Part shown: in pieces, positions 55,171-63,893 of the stretch | How the letters are laid out: every line of letters starts with the position of its first letter | Position numbering within the stretch: the first letter of the stretch is position 1 | Assembly (NCBI RefSeq): GCF_030680185.1 | Contig: NZ_JAUXVZ010000047.1 | Span: 1 to 64,000 of the forward strand | Direction: 5' to 3' | Length of the DNA: 64,000 nucleotides | Origin: Phenylobacterium sp. | Lineage (GTDB): Bacteria > Pseudomonadota > Alphaproteobacteria > Caulobacterales > Caulobacteraceae | Notes under the pieces: model-generated | What the model saw: only the letters and a program-made list of their open reading frames with translations | Told to the model about the DNA's origin: nothing | The model's database searches: none | Made by a program: the position numbers and the translations under genes

Positions 55171-56412
55171 CTACGAGCCCGGGGCGGATCGGGCCCAGTG
55201 CTCCAGCGGCGTCATGCCGGTCTCGGCCAGTTCGGGGTGGGCCGCCAGATAGGCGGCCGGCGCGAAGCCGGACGGCGCCGCGCCAAGGTCCCAGGCGCCG
55301 CCGGCCAGATAGTCCATCAGCGGATTGATCCCCGGCGCCAGGCCGCCAACCTTGGCCGAGGCGTATTGGGCGGATGAAAACCATCCGCTGGGGTCCCGCA
55401 GCTCGGCGCCGCCCACCATGACGAAGTGGGTCAAGGGCTCGACGCCCGCGTCGGCCACATCGGCATAGCGCTCCAGGTACCAGGTCGGGTCGAACAGGGG
55501 ATGGGGCTTGAACCCGTCCCGCCAGCCCTGGGTCAAATAGTGCAGCAGGGCCGGCTGGTCCCGCGCGGCCTGGCCAGCCTGGGCCAGGTAGAAGTCGGAA
55601 TCGAACACGGGGTGGGGATTGACGCCTTCGCGCCATCCCTGGGTCAGATAGTGAACCAGGGGGTTGACCCCTGCGGCGGCGAGATCGGGGCGCCGGGACA
55701 CATACCAGTCCCCACAGAAGAGCGGATGGGGATCGAACCCTTCGGCGGCGCCGATCCGCACATAATGCTCCAACGGCGAAAGGCCGGTCGCCTCGACGGC
55801 GGCGCGATAGGCCGCAAGGTAGAAGGCCGGATCAAACAGCGGATGGGGAATGCGGCCTTCCCGCCCCCCCCTGACCAGGTAGTGGCCCAGCGGGCTGGCC
55901 CCGGCGGCGTCGGGGTAACGCGCGAGATAACCGTCGTGGTCGAAGATGGCCGAGGGCCGCAGGCCAGCCTCGGAACCCTGCCGGGCGTAGCGCGCCATAT
56001 CTTTCAGGCTGGACAAGCGGCCTCGCACCCCCCCGGCCGACGGAACCCACAAGGCCGAACGCGCAATCATCGCCGCCCGTCCGGGGGCGCCAAGCCGCAG
56101 AAGCACGCTTTGGATCATCTGGCTGAGGCGATTGCGCCGTTGCGGACGTCGACGGGCCGCCCGGCGGTGGATCGCGACCTGCGCCTGGCGCGCCGCCGCC
56201 TCGGCCTCGGCCCGACCGGCCAACGCGCGATCCAGGGCCAGGGTCAGGCGCGAACGCGTCAGGGCCAGTTCAACCTCAGCCTGATGCTGGTCGGCCTGCA
56301 ATCGCCTGTGGCGCTCGGCCAGCCTGATCGCCTTGGCGAAGACCGGACTGACGGCGTTCTGCGGGTCGGGAAGCGCGCCGACGACGGCGGGCGGGTTCGG
56401 GGCTTTAGTCAT
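55171..56412 (-). CDS. Protein with seven 38-residue YL-PDVA-HYL-GWREG repeats, no catalytic domain
   Basis: A 413-residue protein. Residues 1-100 are charged and probably coiled coil, 100-150 are partly hydrophobic, and 155-410 consist of seven repeats of about 38 residues (pattern F..xxYL..YPDxAxAGxNPLxHYLxxGWREGxxPHP). No enzymatic motif is visible. The same seven-repeat block, with a similar basic N-terminal region, forms the front of the protein at 60702-63893. The ATG at 56412 overlaps the upstream gene's stop (ATGA). It may be a scaffold or glycan-binding partner of the neighbouring glycosyltransferases (inference). Confidence 0.8.
   Translation of the reverse strand: MTKAPNPPAVVGALPDPQNAVSPVFAKAIRLAERHRRLQADQHQAEVELALTRSRLTLALDRALAGRAEAEAAARQAQVAIHRRAARRRPQRRNRLSQMIQSVLLRLGAPGRAAMIARSALWVPSAGGVRGRLSSLKDMARYARQGSEAGLRPSAIFDHDGYLARYPDAAGASPLGHYLVRGGREGRIPHPLFDPAFYLAAYRAAVEATGLSPLEHYVRIGAAEGFDPHPLFCGDWYVSRRPDLAAAGVNPLVHYLTQGWREGVNPHPVFDSDFYLAQAGQAARDQPALLHYLTQGWRDGFKPHPLFDPTWYLERYADVADAGVEPLTHFVMVGGAELRDPSGWFSSAQYASAKVGGLAPGINPLMDYLAGGAWDLGAAPSGFAPAAYLAAHPELAETGMTPLEHWARSAPGS
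55186..55950 (-). repeat. Seven tandem 38-residue protein repeats
   Basis: Coding region for residues 155-409 of the repeat protein. Unit boundaries fall at the PHP(L/V)F junctions; units 2-5 are the most regular. Confidence 0.85.
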
Positions 56413-57449
56413 GCGGCGCTGTCCTGGGCGCGGCCCTCGGCGATCAGCCAGGCCAGATAGGAGCCTGGGCCCGCAGCGAAGGGGTCTTCGAAGGCGGCCT
56501 GCAGATCGGGGCTCTCCCGCCACAGCACCCGATGGCTCTTGTCGATCAGCGTGCCGTCCGCATAGGTCCCATAGGCCCAGTAACGGGCGGGTATGGCGGG
56601 ATCGGTGGCCGCCGCCACCTGGCGCTTGTACCAGTTCCAGATCTCATAGACCTCGAAGTTGTCGCCGGCGTACTTCTTGGTCATCAGGTCGCCTGTCAGC
56701 CCCAGCTTGGTGAAGTGCCAGAAGCGCAAGGGCTGACCGTTGACGGTGATCGCGCCGTCCTTGCCGATGGCCACCTTGCGCTGGGAGAGATTCCAGCTGG
56801 CGACATTGTAGCCCGGGTCGCGCACCACCTTCACCTTGTCGAACAGGGCCGGCACGTGGTCGCACCACCGCTGATCGACGAACAGGCCGCGAGGTATGTC
56901 GTCATAACAGTATTCGAGCAGGCGATCGTTCCACCAGCTGGCGAAGCGCGCGCCCTCGCCCCGCGTGCGGATCGCCACGAAGCCGAGATTGAAGATCCCC
57001 GTGCGCGAGGCTGACAGGTCGTTGTCTAGGATGGCGGTGCGCTCGGTGTTCGGATCGAGCAGATGGGGCGTCAGCAGGATTTCGTCGGTCTGCAGCCAAT
57101 CGATCAGGGGGTCGAGGGGCGCGAGCAGGGCCGTATCTGGATCCAGATAGATGGCGATGTCAGCCTGGCTGCAGGCCTGGTGGATGAAGGGCCCCTTCAC
57201 CGCCGTACAAACCTCGACCACATCGTGGCGGAACAGCCAGCTGCGGAAGTTGTCGATCCCCAGATCCTGAGCCCAGACGACCCGATCGAAGGGCTCCTGG
57301 TCCGGATCGAAGGCGAAGCCCGCCGGCGGTTCGTCGGTGATCAGCGCCACCAGCTCCCAATCCGGATGGAACCGCCGCAGGGTGGAATAGAGCACGCGGG
57401 CCCGGTTGAGGTAGGAGAAGGTGAAGCTGGAATAGCAGAGCACCTTCAT
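56409..57449 (-). CDS. Glycosyltransferase, GT-A fold (GT8-like)
   Basis: A 346-residue enzyme with MKVLCYSSFTFSYLNRARVLYSTLRRFHPDWELVALITDEPP at the start and the metal-binding D-x-D in IAIYLDPDTALLAPLD, followed by SRTGIFNLGFVAIR and a FVDQRWCDHVPALFD segment, all typical of GT8/GT-A nucleotide-sugar transferases. It should add a sugar to a surface glycan or lipid-linked precursor. It lies directly after the repeat-bearing glycosyltransferase, sharing one base (stop/start overlap). Confidence 0.85.
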   Translation of the reverse strand: MKVLCYSSFTFSYLNRARVLYSTLRRFHPDWELVALITDEPPAGFAFDPDQEPFDRVVWAQDLGIDNFRSWLFRHDVVEVCTAVKGPFIHQACSQADIAIYLDPDTALLAPLDPLIDWLQTDEILLTPHLLDPNTERTAILDNDLSASRTGIFNLGFVAIRTRGEGARFASWWNDRLLEYCYDDIPRGLFVDQRWCDHVPALFDKVKVVRDPGYNVASWNLSQRKVAIGKDGAITVNGQPLRFWHFTKLGLTGDLMTKKYAGDNFEVYEIWNWYKRQVAAATDPAIPARYWAYGTYADGTLIDKSHRVLWRESPDLQAAFEDPFAAGPGSYLAWLIAEGRAQDSAA

Positions 57450-59476
57450 CAGACGGCCTCCCCATCCAGAAGGTCGAAGGTGAGGCGGCTATAGCTGAGA
57501 GCGGACAGGACGGGCTGGCGCAAAGACCGGCGAAGGTCGAGCACGGCGCCTGTTTCGAACATGTCGAACAAGGCCGCCTCGTCGTCGAGCACCCGCCCCT
57601 GCCCCGTCTCTGCAACGAAGGCGGCGACATTGCCCGTGTCCGGGCTCGTCAGGATCGCCGCGCCGGCGGCGGCAGCCTCGTAGGTCGTGAAGGAAAAGGT
57701 TTCGCGGCACAGGGACCAGATCATCACCGCATCGACGCCGAGCGCTTCCAGGGTGTCCTGCATGGCCGTGGGCTGGGCTTCGCTCACGGTCACGGGGTGG
57801 AAGCTGAGGGGAAGCGCCCCGGTGGCGTCGCGGGCCAGATGCAGGAACTCATAGCGAGGATCCTCGGCGAACCTGAGGACCAGGTCGCGGAAGACCGGCC
57901 AGCCCTTGAGGGTGCTGGCCATCCCCGGAAAGGCCAGACGGAAGGGGCGATCTGCGGGGGCGGCTAATTCAGCTGGCGCTCGCTCAACCAGCCTGGCCAG
58001 GGGCGCGACGACCGCGCGCACGCCAGCGAGGCCGGTCCCCCGCCGCCAGGTGTCCAGGGCCGCCTGGCTCGGGGCGGCGACAGACATGCTCAGGACACTG
58101 AACAGCCGGTCGTGCTCATCCAGATGAAACTGCCGGTGCGGGCCATAGACGCAGACGCCGCAAGCGGCGCTGCCTATGGGCGGGGCGCCGCAATCGGCGA
58201 CGTCGTTGCGCAGGAGGTGATAGCTGGCGCAGACGCCGGCGAAATCATGGACCCAGAACCAGCCTTCGCGGAATCCGGCGGCCCGGGAGATCGCCAGAAT
58301 GTCGCTGACCGAGTGGCCGAGCAGGCTGTGAACGGCGAGACTTCGCCGCCCGGGGACCACCGCCGCCAGGGCCGATTCAAGCCCCTCGACCAGAAGGCCG
58401 GGATAGAAGGTTCCCGCCGGGACGCCATTCCACACCACGCCCAGAAGCTCGGCATGGCCGGGGCGGCGCAGAACCGGCCGGGAATTGGCGGGATAGATGT
58501 GCAGATGGTCGCGCCCGACCGCAGCGGCTGCGGCGCCCTCGCGCTGAAGGCAGAGCTGCACGCCGCCCAGATTGGACATGTAGTCGTCGTGACTGAAGGT
58601 CAGGTGGAGATCGGCGAGGCCGGACCGGCTGGTCGCCAGCAAGGCTGCGAAGTCGCTCGCCGTACCGCTCGTCGGCGGCTCGTCCTCGGCCTCTGACGCC
58701 TTGATCCGCGCTTCCAGGGGCTGCAGCGCCGCGATGATCCGGTAACGGAACCCGAGCTCGAGACGCGGAACCCGACCCTCCTGACGGCCGGCCCGCAGAT
58801 AGTGGACGAACGGGTTGATCGAGGCGGCCGCGACGTCGGGATTGAGCTCCAGATAGTCGGATACCGAGAACCAGCGCGTCGGGTCGCGGCCCTCACGCCA
58901 ACCGACCTCGAGGAAGTGCGTCACCGGATCGGCGCCCTCTGCGGCGACGTCGGGATTCTCCGCCATATAGTAGGGGCGGTCAAAGGCCTCGGCGACCAGG
59001 TCATAGATCGCGCCCAGCGACTCAGACTCGGGCTCCGGCGGCTCCGGCGGCTCCGGCTCGGCATGGAGATCGTCCGGCGGAATGTCGGCTTCGTCCGGCT
59101 GGACCGTGTCGTCAGGGCCAGGCGCCGGAGCGGCAGGTTCGGGGACGTAGGCCCAGGCCACCCGCGTCGGATCGTCGGCCAGCACGCGCCCCAGGGCGGA
59201 GGCGCGGATGGTGCGACCTTGGCCGGCGCCGACCGCCAGGAAATGAGCCAGGGGGTTCTCCCCCGAAGCGGCCACATCGGCATGGTCGGCGAGATAGGCG
59301 GTGGTGGAAAACCAGGCGGCAGGATCGCGCCCTTCCTGCCAGCCCCGCTCCACATAGTGCGCGATGGGGTCGGCGCCGGCGGCGGCGACGTCCGGATAGG
59401 CGCGCCGATAGAAGACGGGATCGAGGGCGGTGCTGACCAAAGCCAGTGCGAAGTCTTGGGCGGCCGGAGCAGCCAT
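57449..59476 (-). CDS. GT-B-like glycosyltransferase with four N-terminal 38-residue repeats
   Basis: A 675-residue protein. Residues 17-88 and 162-236 each hold two copies of the YPDVAAAG-HY-GWQEGRDP repeat, joined by an acidic Pro-Glu linker (PEPPEPPEPESES, about 141-153). From residue 290 a GT4-like domain follows, with FSHDDYMSNLGGVQLCLQREG and, near the end, LCRETFSFTTYEAAAAGAAILTSPDTGNVAAFV, the nucleotide-sugar binding segment of GT-B enzymes. It is divergent from a sulfotransferase gene. Confidence 0.85.
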   Translation of the reverse strand: MAAPAAQDFALALVSTALDPVFYRRAYPDVAAAGADPIAHYVERGWQEGRDPAAWFSTTAYLADHADVAASGENPLAHFLAVGAGQGRTIRASALGRVLADDPTRVAWAYVPEPAAPAPGPDDTVQPDEADIPPDDLHAEPEPPEPPEPESESLGAIYDLVAEAFDRPYYMAENPDVAAEGADPVTHFLEVGWREGRDPTRWFSVSDYLELNPDVAAASINPFVHYLRAGRQEGRVPRLELGFRYRIIAALQPLEARIKASEAEDEPPTSGTASDFAALLATSRSGLADLHLTFSHDDYMSNLGGVQLCLQREGAAAAAVGRDHLHIYPANSRPVLRRPGHAELLGVVWNGVPAGTFYPGLLVEGLESALAAVVPGRRSLAVHSLLGHSVSDILAISRAAGFREGWFWVHDFAGVCASYHLLRNDVADCGAPPIGSAACGVCVYGPHRQFHLDEHDRLFSVLSMSVAAPSQAALDTWRRGTGLAGVRAVVAPLARLVERAPAELAAPADRPFRLAFPGMASTLKGWPVFRDLVLRFAEDPRYEFLHLARDATGALPLSFHPVTVSEAQPTAMQDTLEALGVDAVMIWSLCRETFSFTTYEAAAAGAAILTSPDTGNVAAFVAETGQGRVLDDEAALFDMFETGAVLDLRRSLRQPVLSALSYSRLTFDLLDGEAV

Positions 59477-59609
59477 GCGGGGCTCCTTGTCGAGGCCGAA
59501 AGGTTGTGTGCATCAGATGAACGGGGGGATCAACCGCAGCGTTCACGTCTTGCGGCGCGGACCGCGCGGCCATACAGCACCTTGTGTGACACTCGCCAAG
59601 AGCCATCCG

Positions 59610-60677
59610 ATGGACCAACGAGCGGCCAGCCCCCCTTCGAGCCGGGCGGCTTATCTCGTGCTCGGCATGCATCGGTCGGGCACGTCTGCGATCACCCAGG
59701 TCCTGGCCCTGGCCGGCGCCTCGCTCCCGGAAAACGTGATGCCGGGGGACGAGTACAACGCGAAGGGCTACTTCGAGCCCTGGCGGATCGCGATCTTCAA
59801 TGACCAGAGATTGCGCGCCGCCGGCTCCGCCTGGGACGACCCCTTCGCCTTCCCCTATCGTCCGCTGGAGGTCCGCGAGGAGAAGCGCTGGATCACGCGG
59901 GCCACCGACCTGTTCGACGAAGAATTCGCAGGCGCCCGCCACCCCCTGATGAAAGATCCCCGGGTGAGCGTCCTCTGTCCTCTGTGGCGAACGGTCCTGG
60001 ACGATCTTGGAATATCGGCCCGGGCGGTCATTCCCGTGCGCCATCCTCTGGAAGTGGCGGGGTCCCTGACCAAGCGCAACGGCTTTCCGGTGGAGAAGTC
60101 GCTGCTGGTCTGGGTCGCCTATATGCTCGCCGCCGAAGCCCACAGCCGCGACATGCCCCGCGCCTTCGTGCCCTATGACGGACTGCTGAAGGACTGGCGC
60201 GCTCAGGCGGCGCGGATCGAGACCGCCCACGGCGCGCCCCTGCCCGCCCTGACGCCACAGGCGGGCAAGGCGATCGACGGCTTTCTGACCCAGGAGCTGC
60301 GCCACAACGCCGCCCATGGCGAGCTGGACAAGGTCCCGCACGTGGGGGCGCTCGCCGCCCAGGTCTATGACTGGTTCGAGGCTGCGGCGCAGGATCGCCC
60401 AAGGCCCTCGGCCGAACTCGCCGCCGCCGCAGAGGCGCTCGAGGAGATGCGACGGGTCATGGGCGTGTTTGTCTCGCCGGTGACCTCCGATCTCGATGCG
60501 ACACGCAGCGACCTGCTGGAAATCCGCCAGATCGCCGCCTTCGAACAGGCCAAGATCAGATCCCTGGAATCGCAGCTTGCGAGCCAGCAGGCGATCAACC
60601 TGGCGCAGGCCGACGAGCTTCGCCGGCTTGAACAAACCTTGGACGAGCTTCTAGACGACCCTCTCAGCGAGAGCTGA
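59610..60677 (+). CDS. Sulfotransferase family protein with C-terminal coiled coil
   Basis: A 355-residue protein. VLGMHRSGTSAITQVLALAG is the 5'-phosphosulfate loop and AVIPVRHPLEVAGSLTKRNG the 3'-phosphate region, so the PAPS site looks complete. The last 70 residues form a heptad-rich coiled coil (RSLESQLASQQAINLAQADELRRLEQTLDELL), suggesting oligomerisation or docking with the glycosyltransferases. The start at 59610 is chosen for its position just before the domain; upstream in-frame ATGs exist. Confidence 0.82.
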   Translation: MDQRAASPPSSRAAYLVLGMHRSGTSAITQVLALAGASLPENVMPGDEYNAKGYFEPWRIAIFNDQRLRAAGSAWDDPFAFPYRPLEVREEKRWITRATDLFDEEFAGARHPLMKDPRVSVLCPLWRTVLDDLGISARAVIPVRHPLEVAGSLTKRNGFPVEKSLLVWVAYMLAAEAHSRDMPRAFVPYDGLLKDWRAQAARIETAHGAPLPALTPQAGKAIDGFLTQELRHNAAHGELDKVPHVGALAAQVYDWFEAAAQDRPRPSAELAAAAEALEEMRRVMGVFVSPVTSDLDATRSDLLEIRQIAAFEQAKIRSLESQLASQQAINLAQADELRRLEQTLDELLDDPLSES

Positions 60678-60701
60678 ACCCTCGCCCACCGACGGATCCC
60701 C

Positions 60702-63700
60702 GTGTCAGAATCCAATTTCTCTTCGCCGACCGATCAGGCCGCCGAACTCCTCGGCAAGCGCCAGCGCGTGCGCCTTCAGACGGTCGCCGCCGCCGCCCAG
60801 CGCTGGCGGCGATACCGCGAGGTCCGGGTCCGCCAGGGCTCCAGCCTTGTCCTGGCCCGCCTGGCGCAGCGCCTTGCGCTTCCCTTGGCCCGGGGCAAGT
60901 GGCCCGGGCGCGCTCTGCTGATCATGGCCTCCGGCCTTTGGCGGGAGGAGCAGGTCTATGGGCTGGGGATCGAACCCGCCATGACCCCTGGCCTCGACGC
61001 CTATGTGCGGGCCGGTCCCGACCCCGCCATCCAGCCCCGCGCCCTGTTCGATCAGTCGGACTATCTGAGCCGCGCCCCGGAACTGGCCGGGTCACGCTGG
61101 GCGCCCCTGGCCCACTATCTTGTCCTGGGCGACAGCGCCGGCCTCGATCCCCATCCTCTGGTCAGCGTCAATGACTACCGCCTGCGGCACGGCGTAGCCG
61201 TTGAGGCGAGCGGACTGAGCGTGCTTCAGCACTACCTGCTGGTCGGCGCCGCACAGGGGCTGGACCCGCACCCGCTGTTCGATCTGCGCCACTATGTGGG
61301 CCAGTGCGAGGCCGTGGCGACGTCGGGCGAAGATCCCCTGATCCACTACCTGCGGGAGGGCTGGCGGCAAGGCCTGGATCCGCACCCCCTGTTCGCCAAC
61401 GACTGGTATCTGGAGCGCTACCCCGAGGTCGCCGTCGCCGGCGTCGCCCCCCTGCTGGACTATGTCACCGGCGGCGCCGAACTGGGACGCGATCCTCATC
61501 CCCTGTTCGACAGCGCCTGGTACGCCGAGCGCTACCGCGACCTGCGGACGCCGGGCTTCAATCCCCTGGCCCATTTTGTCCGCTTCGGGGTCCGCGAGCA
61601 TCGCGACCCCAGCCCGCACTTCGATTCCGCCTTCTACCTGCAACAGGACGGCGCAGCAGAGGGCGGCGGGCCGGACCCGTTGAGCGACTATGTGGCGCGA
61701 GGCGCCTTCGAAGGCCTCTGGCCAGCCGCCGACTTCGATGAGGCGGCCTATCTTCTGGCCAATCCCGAGGCGGCCGCCACGCCCTTCAGCAGCCTGGAAC
61801 ACTGGAAGCGCCATGCCGGGGCCAAGCCTGAACCTCTGGCGGGGTCCGGGGTGCAAGGCGCCGCGGCCATGTTCGACCAGATGCGCGCAGCGAGCCGCCA
61901 CCGCGACCCGGCCGCCTACGACCCCCAGGGCTATGACGACCTCGCCCGGGCCTGGGCCAGGATTCAGGCCGAGCGGATCGAGACCTTTGTTCCCACCCCG
62001 CCCAGCATGGTCTCGATCACCGGCGACCTCGCCGCGGCGGCGCGGCGGATCAGCCTGCCGGCTGCGGCCACGCCCCGCGTCTCGATCATCATTCCGGCCT
62101 TCAACAATCTGCGCTTCACCCTGGAGTGCCTCCAGGCCCTGGCCGACGCCGGAGGGCTGGAGGGCGCAGAGACCCTGGTCATCGACGACGCCTCCACCGA
62201 CGAGACGGCTGCGGTGCTCGCCCTCGTCAACGGCCTGAAGGTCATCAGCAACCCTGAGAATCTGGGCTTCATCCGCACCTGCAACCGGGCGGCGGCCGAG
62301 GCCCGGGGCGAGGTGCTGATCTTCCTGAACAACGACGTGCAGGTGCGGAAGGGCTGGCTTGCGCCCCTGGCGGAGGCGCTGGCCGATCCACAGGTCGGCG
62401 CGGTCGCGCCCAAGATGCTGTTCCCCGATGGTCGGCTGCAGGAGGCCGGCGCCCGGATCAACGCCGATGGCTCCAGCGAGATGATCGGCCTCTTCCAGGA
62501 CCCGGACCTGCCGCGCTGGAATGTGGCTCGAGAGGTGGACTACGCCTCGGGCGCCTGTCTGGCCGTGCGCCGGGCCGACTTCGAAGCGCTCGAAGGTTTC
62601 GACCTGGCCTTCGCGCCGGCCTATTGCGAGGACGCCGATCTCTGTTTCCGCCTGCGGGAGCGGGGCGCGAAGATCCTTTATGAGCCGCGCTCGGAGATCA
62701 TTCACCACCTCAGCGTCACGGCCAATTCCATTGATGCGGGCTACAAGCTGCGCCTGGCGACTCGCAACCAGCAGCGCTTCGTCAAGCGCTGGGCCCACCG
62801 GCTGGACGCCCTCAATCAGGTGCGCACCATCGCCTTCCACCTGCCCCAGTTCCACGCCATCCCGGAGAACGATCGCTGGTGGGGCGCAGGCTTCACCGAG
62901 TGGACCAATGTCACCCGCGCCCTGCCGAGCTATCGCGGGCACTACCAGCCGCACCTGCCCGCCGACCTCGGCTTCTACGACCTGTCCGATCCCGCCGCCC
63001 TGAAGCGGCAGACGGCGCTGGCGGCCCGCTATGGCCTGGGCGGCTTCTGCTTCTACTACTACTGGTTTTCGGGCGGGCGTCGGGTTCTGGAGACGCCGCT
63101 CAACCATCTGATGGCTGACGATGGGCCGGACTTCCCGTTCTGCGTCTGCTGGGCCAACGAAAACTGGACGCGGACTTGGGATGGTCAGGAGCAGGACGTC
63201 CTGCTGGCCCAGACCTACAGCGACGAGGACGCCGTCGCCCTGATCACCGACATGGCGCCGCTGATGCGGCGGCCCAACTATATCCGCGTCAATGGCCGCC
63301 CCCTGCTGGTGATCTATCGCCCCGGCCTGCTGCCGGACGCCGCGGCCTGGGCCAGGACCTGGCGCGAAACGGCTCGGGCCCTCGGGCTCGGGGAGATCTA
63401 TCTGGCCTTTGTCGAGACCTTCGATGTGGCCGGGACCTATCCCGATCCCGCCGTCCTGGGCTTCGACGCGGCCATCGAGTTCCCCCCCATGGGCGCGGCC
63501 CAGCCGATCAGCCTGCCCGGTCCCCTGCAGAACCGCGCCTTCGAGGGCGTGGTCAGCGACTACCGCGAACTGGTGCGGCATTTCCTGAAGGCGCCGACGC
63601 CCGGCCACACCCGCTTCCGCGGCGTCGCGCCCTCCTGGGACAACACCGCCCGGCGGCAGGACAACGCCTATGTCTTCCACCATGCCAGCCCCGGCGCCTT

Positions 63701-63893
63701 CCAGGCCTGGACTGAGGCCATGCTGGCCGAAGCTAGACGCCAGAACTTCGGCGACGAGCGGATCGTCTTCATCAACGCCTGGAACGAGTGGGCCGAAGGC
63801 GCCCACCTGGAGCCCGACGTCCGCTTTGGTCACGGCTGGCTGGAAGCCCTGAGGAACGCGGCCGAGGCCGACCTGCTGGAGCCCCGCTCATGA
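60702..63893 (+). CDS. Trimodular protein: seven repeats + GT2 glycosyltransferase + WbsX-like domain
   Basis: A 1063-residue protein. Residues 20-100 are basic and partly hydrophobic, 115-373 are seven 38-residue repeats, 457-690 are a GT2 domain (VSIIIPAFNNLRFTLECLQALADAG, D-x-D-type LNNDVQ at 542-547, YCEDADLCFRLRERG), and 710-1045 are a WbsX/GH99-like domain (AFHLPQFHAIPENDRWWGAGFTEWTNV, CWANENWTRTWDG). GT2-WbsX fusions are known in O-antigen and capsule clusters. The GTG at 60702 starts 24 bases after the sulfotransferase stop, and the next gene overlaps its end (ATGA). Confidence 0.9.
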   Translation: MSESNFSSPTDQAAELLGKRQRVRLQTVAAAAQRWRRYREVRVRQGSSLVLARLAQRLALPLARGKWPGRALLIMASGLWREEQVYGLGIEPAMTPGLDAYVRAGPDPAIQPRALFDQSDYLSRAPELAGSRWAPLAHYLVLGDSAGLDPHPLVSVNDYRLRHGVAVEASGLSVLQHYLLVGAAQGLDPHPLFDLRHYVGQCEAVATSGEDPLIHYLREGWRQGLDPHPLFANDWYLERYPEVAVAGVAPLLDYVTGGAELGRDPHPLFDSAWYAERYRDLRTPGFNPLAHFVRFGVREHRDPSPHFDSAFYLQQDGAAEGGGPDPLSDYVARGAFEGLWPAADFDEAAYLLANPEAAATPFSSLEHWKRHAGAKPEPLAGSGVQGAAAMFDQMRAASRHRDPAAYDPQGYDDLARAWARIQAERIETFVPTPPSMVSITGDLAAAARRISLPAAATPRVSIIIPAFNNLRFTLECLQALADAGGLEGAETLVIDDASTDETAAVLALVNGLKVISNPENLGFIRTCNRAAAEARGEVLIFLNNDVQVRKGWLAPLAEALADPQVGAVAPKMLFPDGRLQEAGARINADGSSEMIGLFQDPDLPRWNVAREVDYASGACLAVRRADFEALEGFDLAFAPAYCEDADLCFRLRERGAKILYEPRSEIIHHLSVTANSIDAGYKLRLATRNQQRFVKRWAHRLDALNQVRTIAFHLPQFHAIPENDRWWGAGFTEWTNVTRALPSYRGHYQPHLPADLGFYDLSDPAALKRQTALAARYGLGGFCFYYYWFSGGRRVLETPLNHLMADDGPDFPFCVCWANENWTRTWDGQEQDVLLAQTYSDEDAVALITDMAPLMRRPNYIRVNGRPLLVIYRPGLLPDAAAWARTWRETARALGLGEIYLAFVETFDVAGTYPDPAVLGFDAAIEFPPMGAAQPISLPGPLQNRAFEGVVSDYRELVRHFLKAPTPGHTRFRGVAPSWDNTARRQDNAYVFHHASPGAFQAWTEAMLAEARRQNFGDERIVFINAWNEWAEGAHLEPDVRFGHGWLEALRNAAEADLLEPRS
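61044..61820 (+). repeat. Seven tandem 38-residue protein repeats
   Basis: Coding region for residues 115-373. Four of the junctions read LDPHP or RDPHP, and the units align with those in the proteins at 55171-56412 and 57449-59476. Confidence 0.85.

Noticed and set aside
61092..63833. A 913-codon open frame antisense to the trimodular glycosyltransferase gene
   Set aside because: High-GC genes often leave the opposite strand open. The product is rich in Gly, Gln and His without any recognisable domain, while the plus-strand frame has clear GT2 and WbsX motifs.
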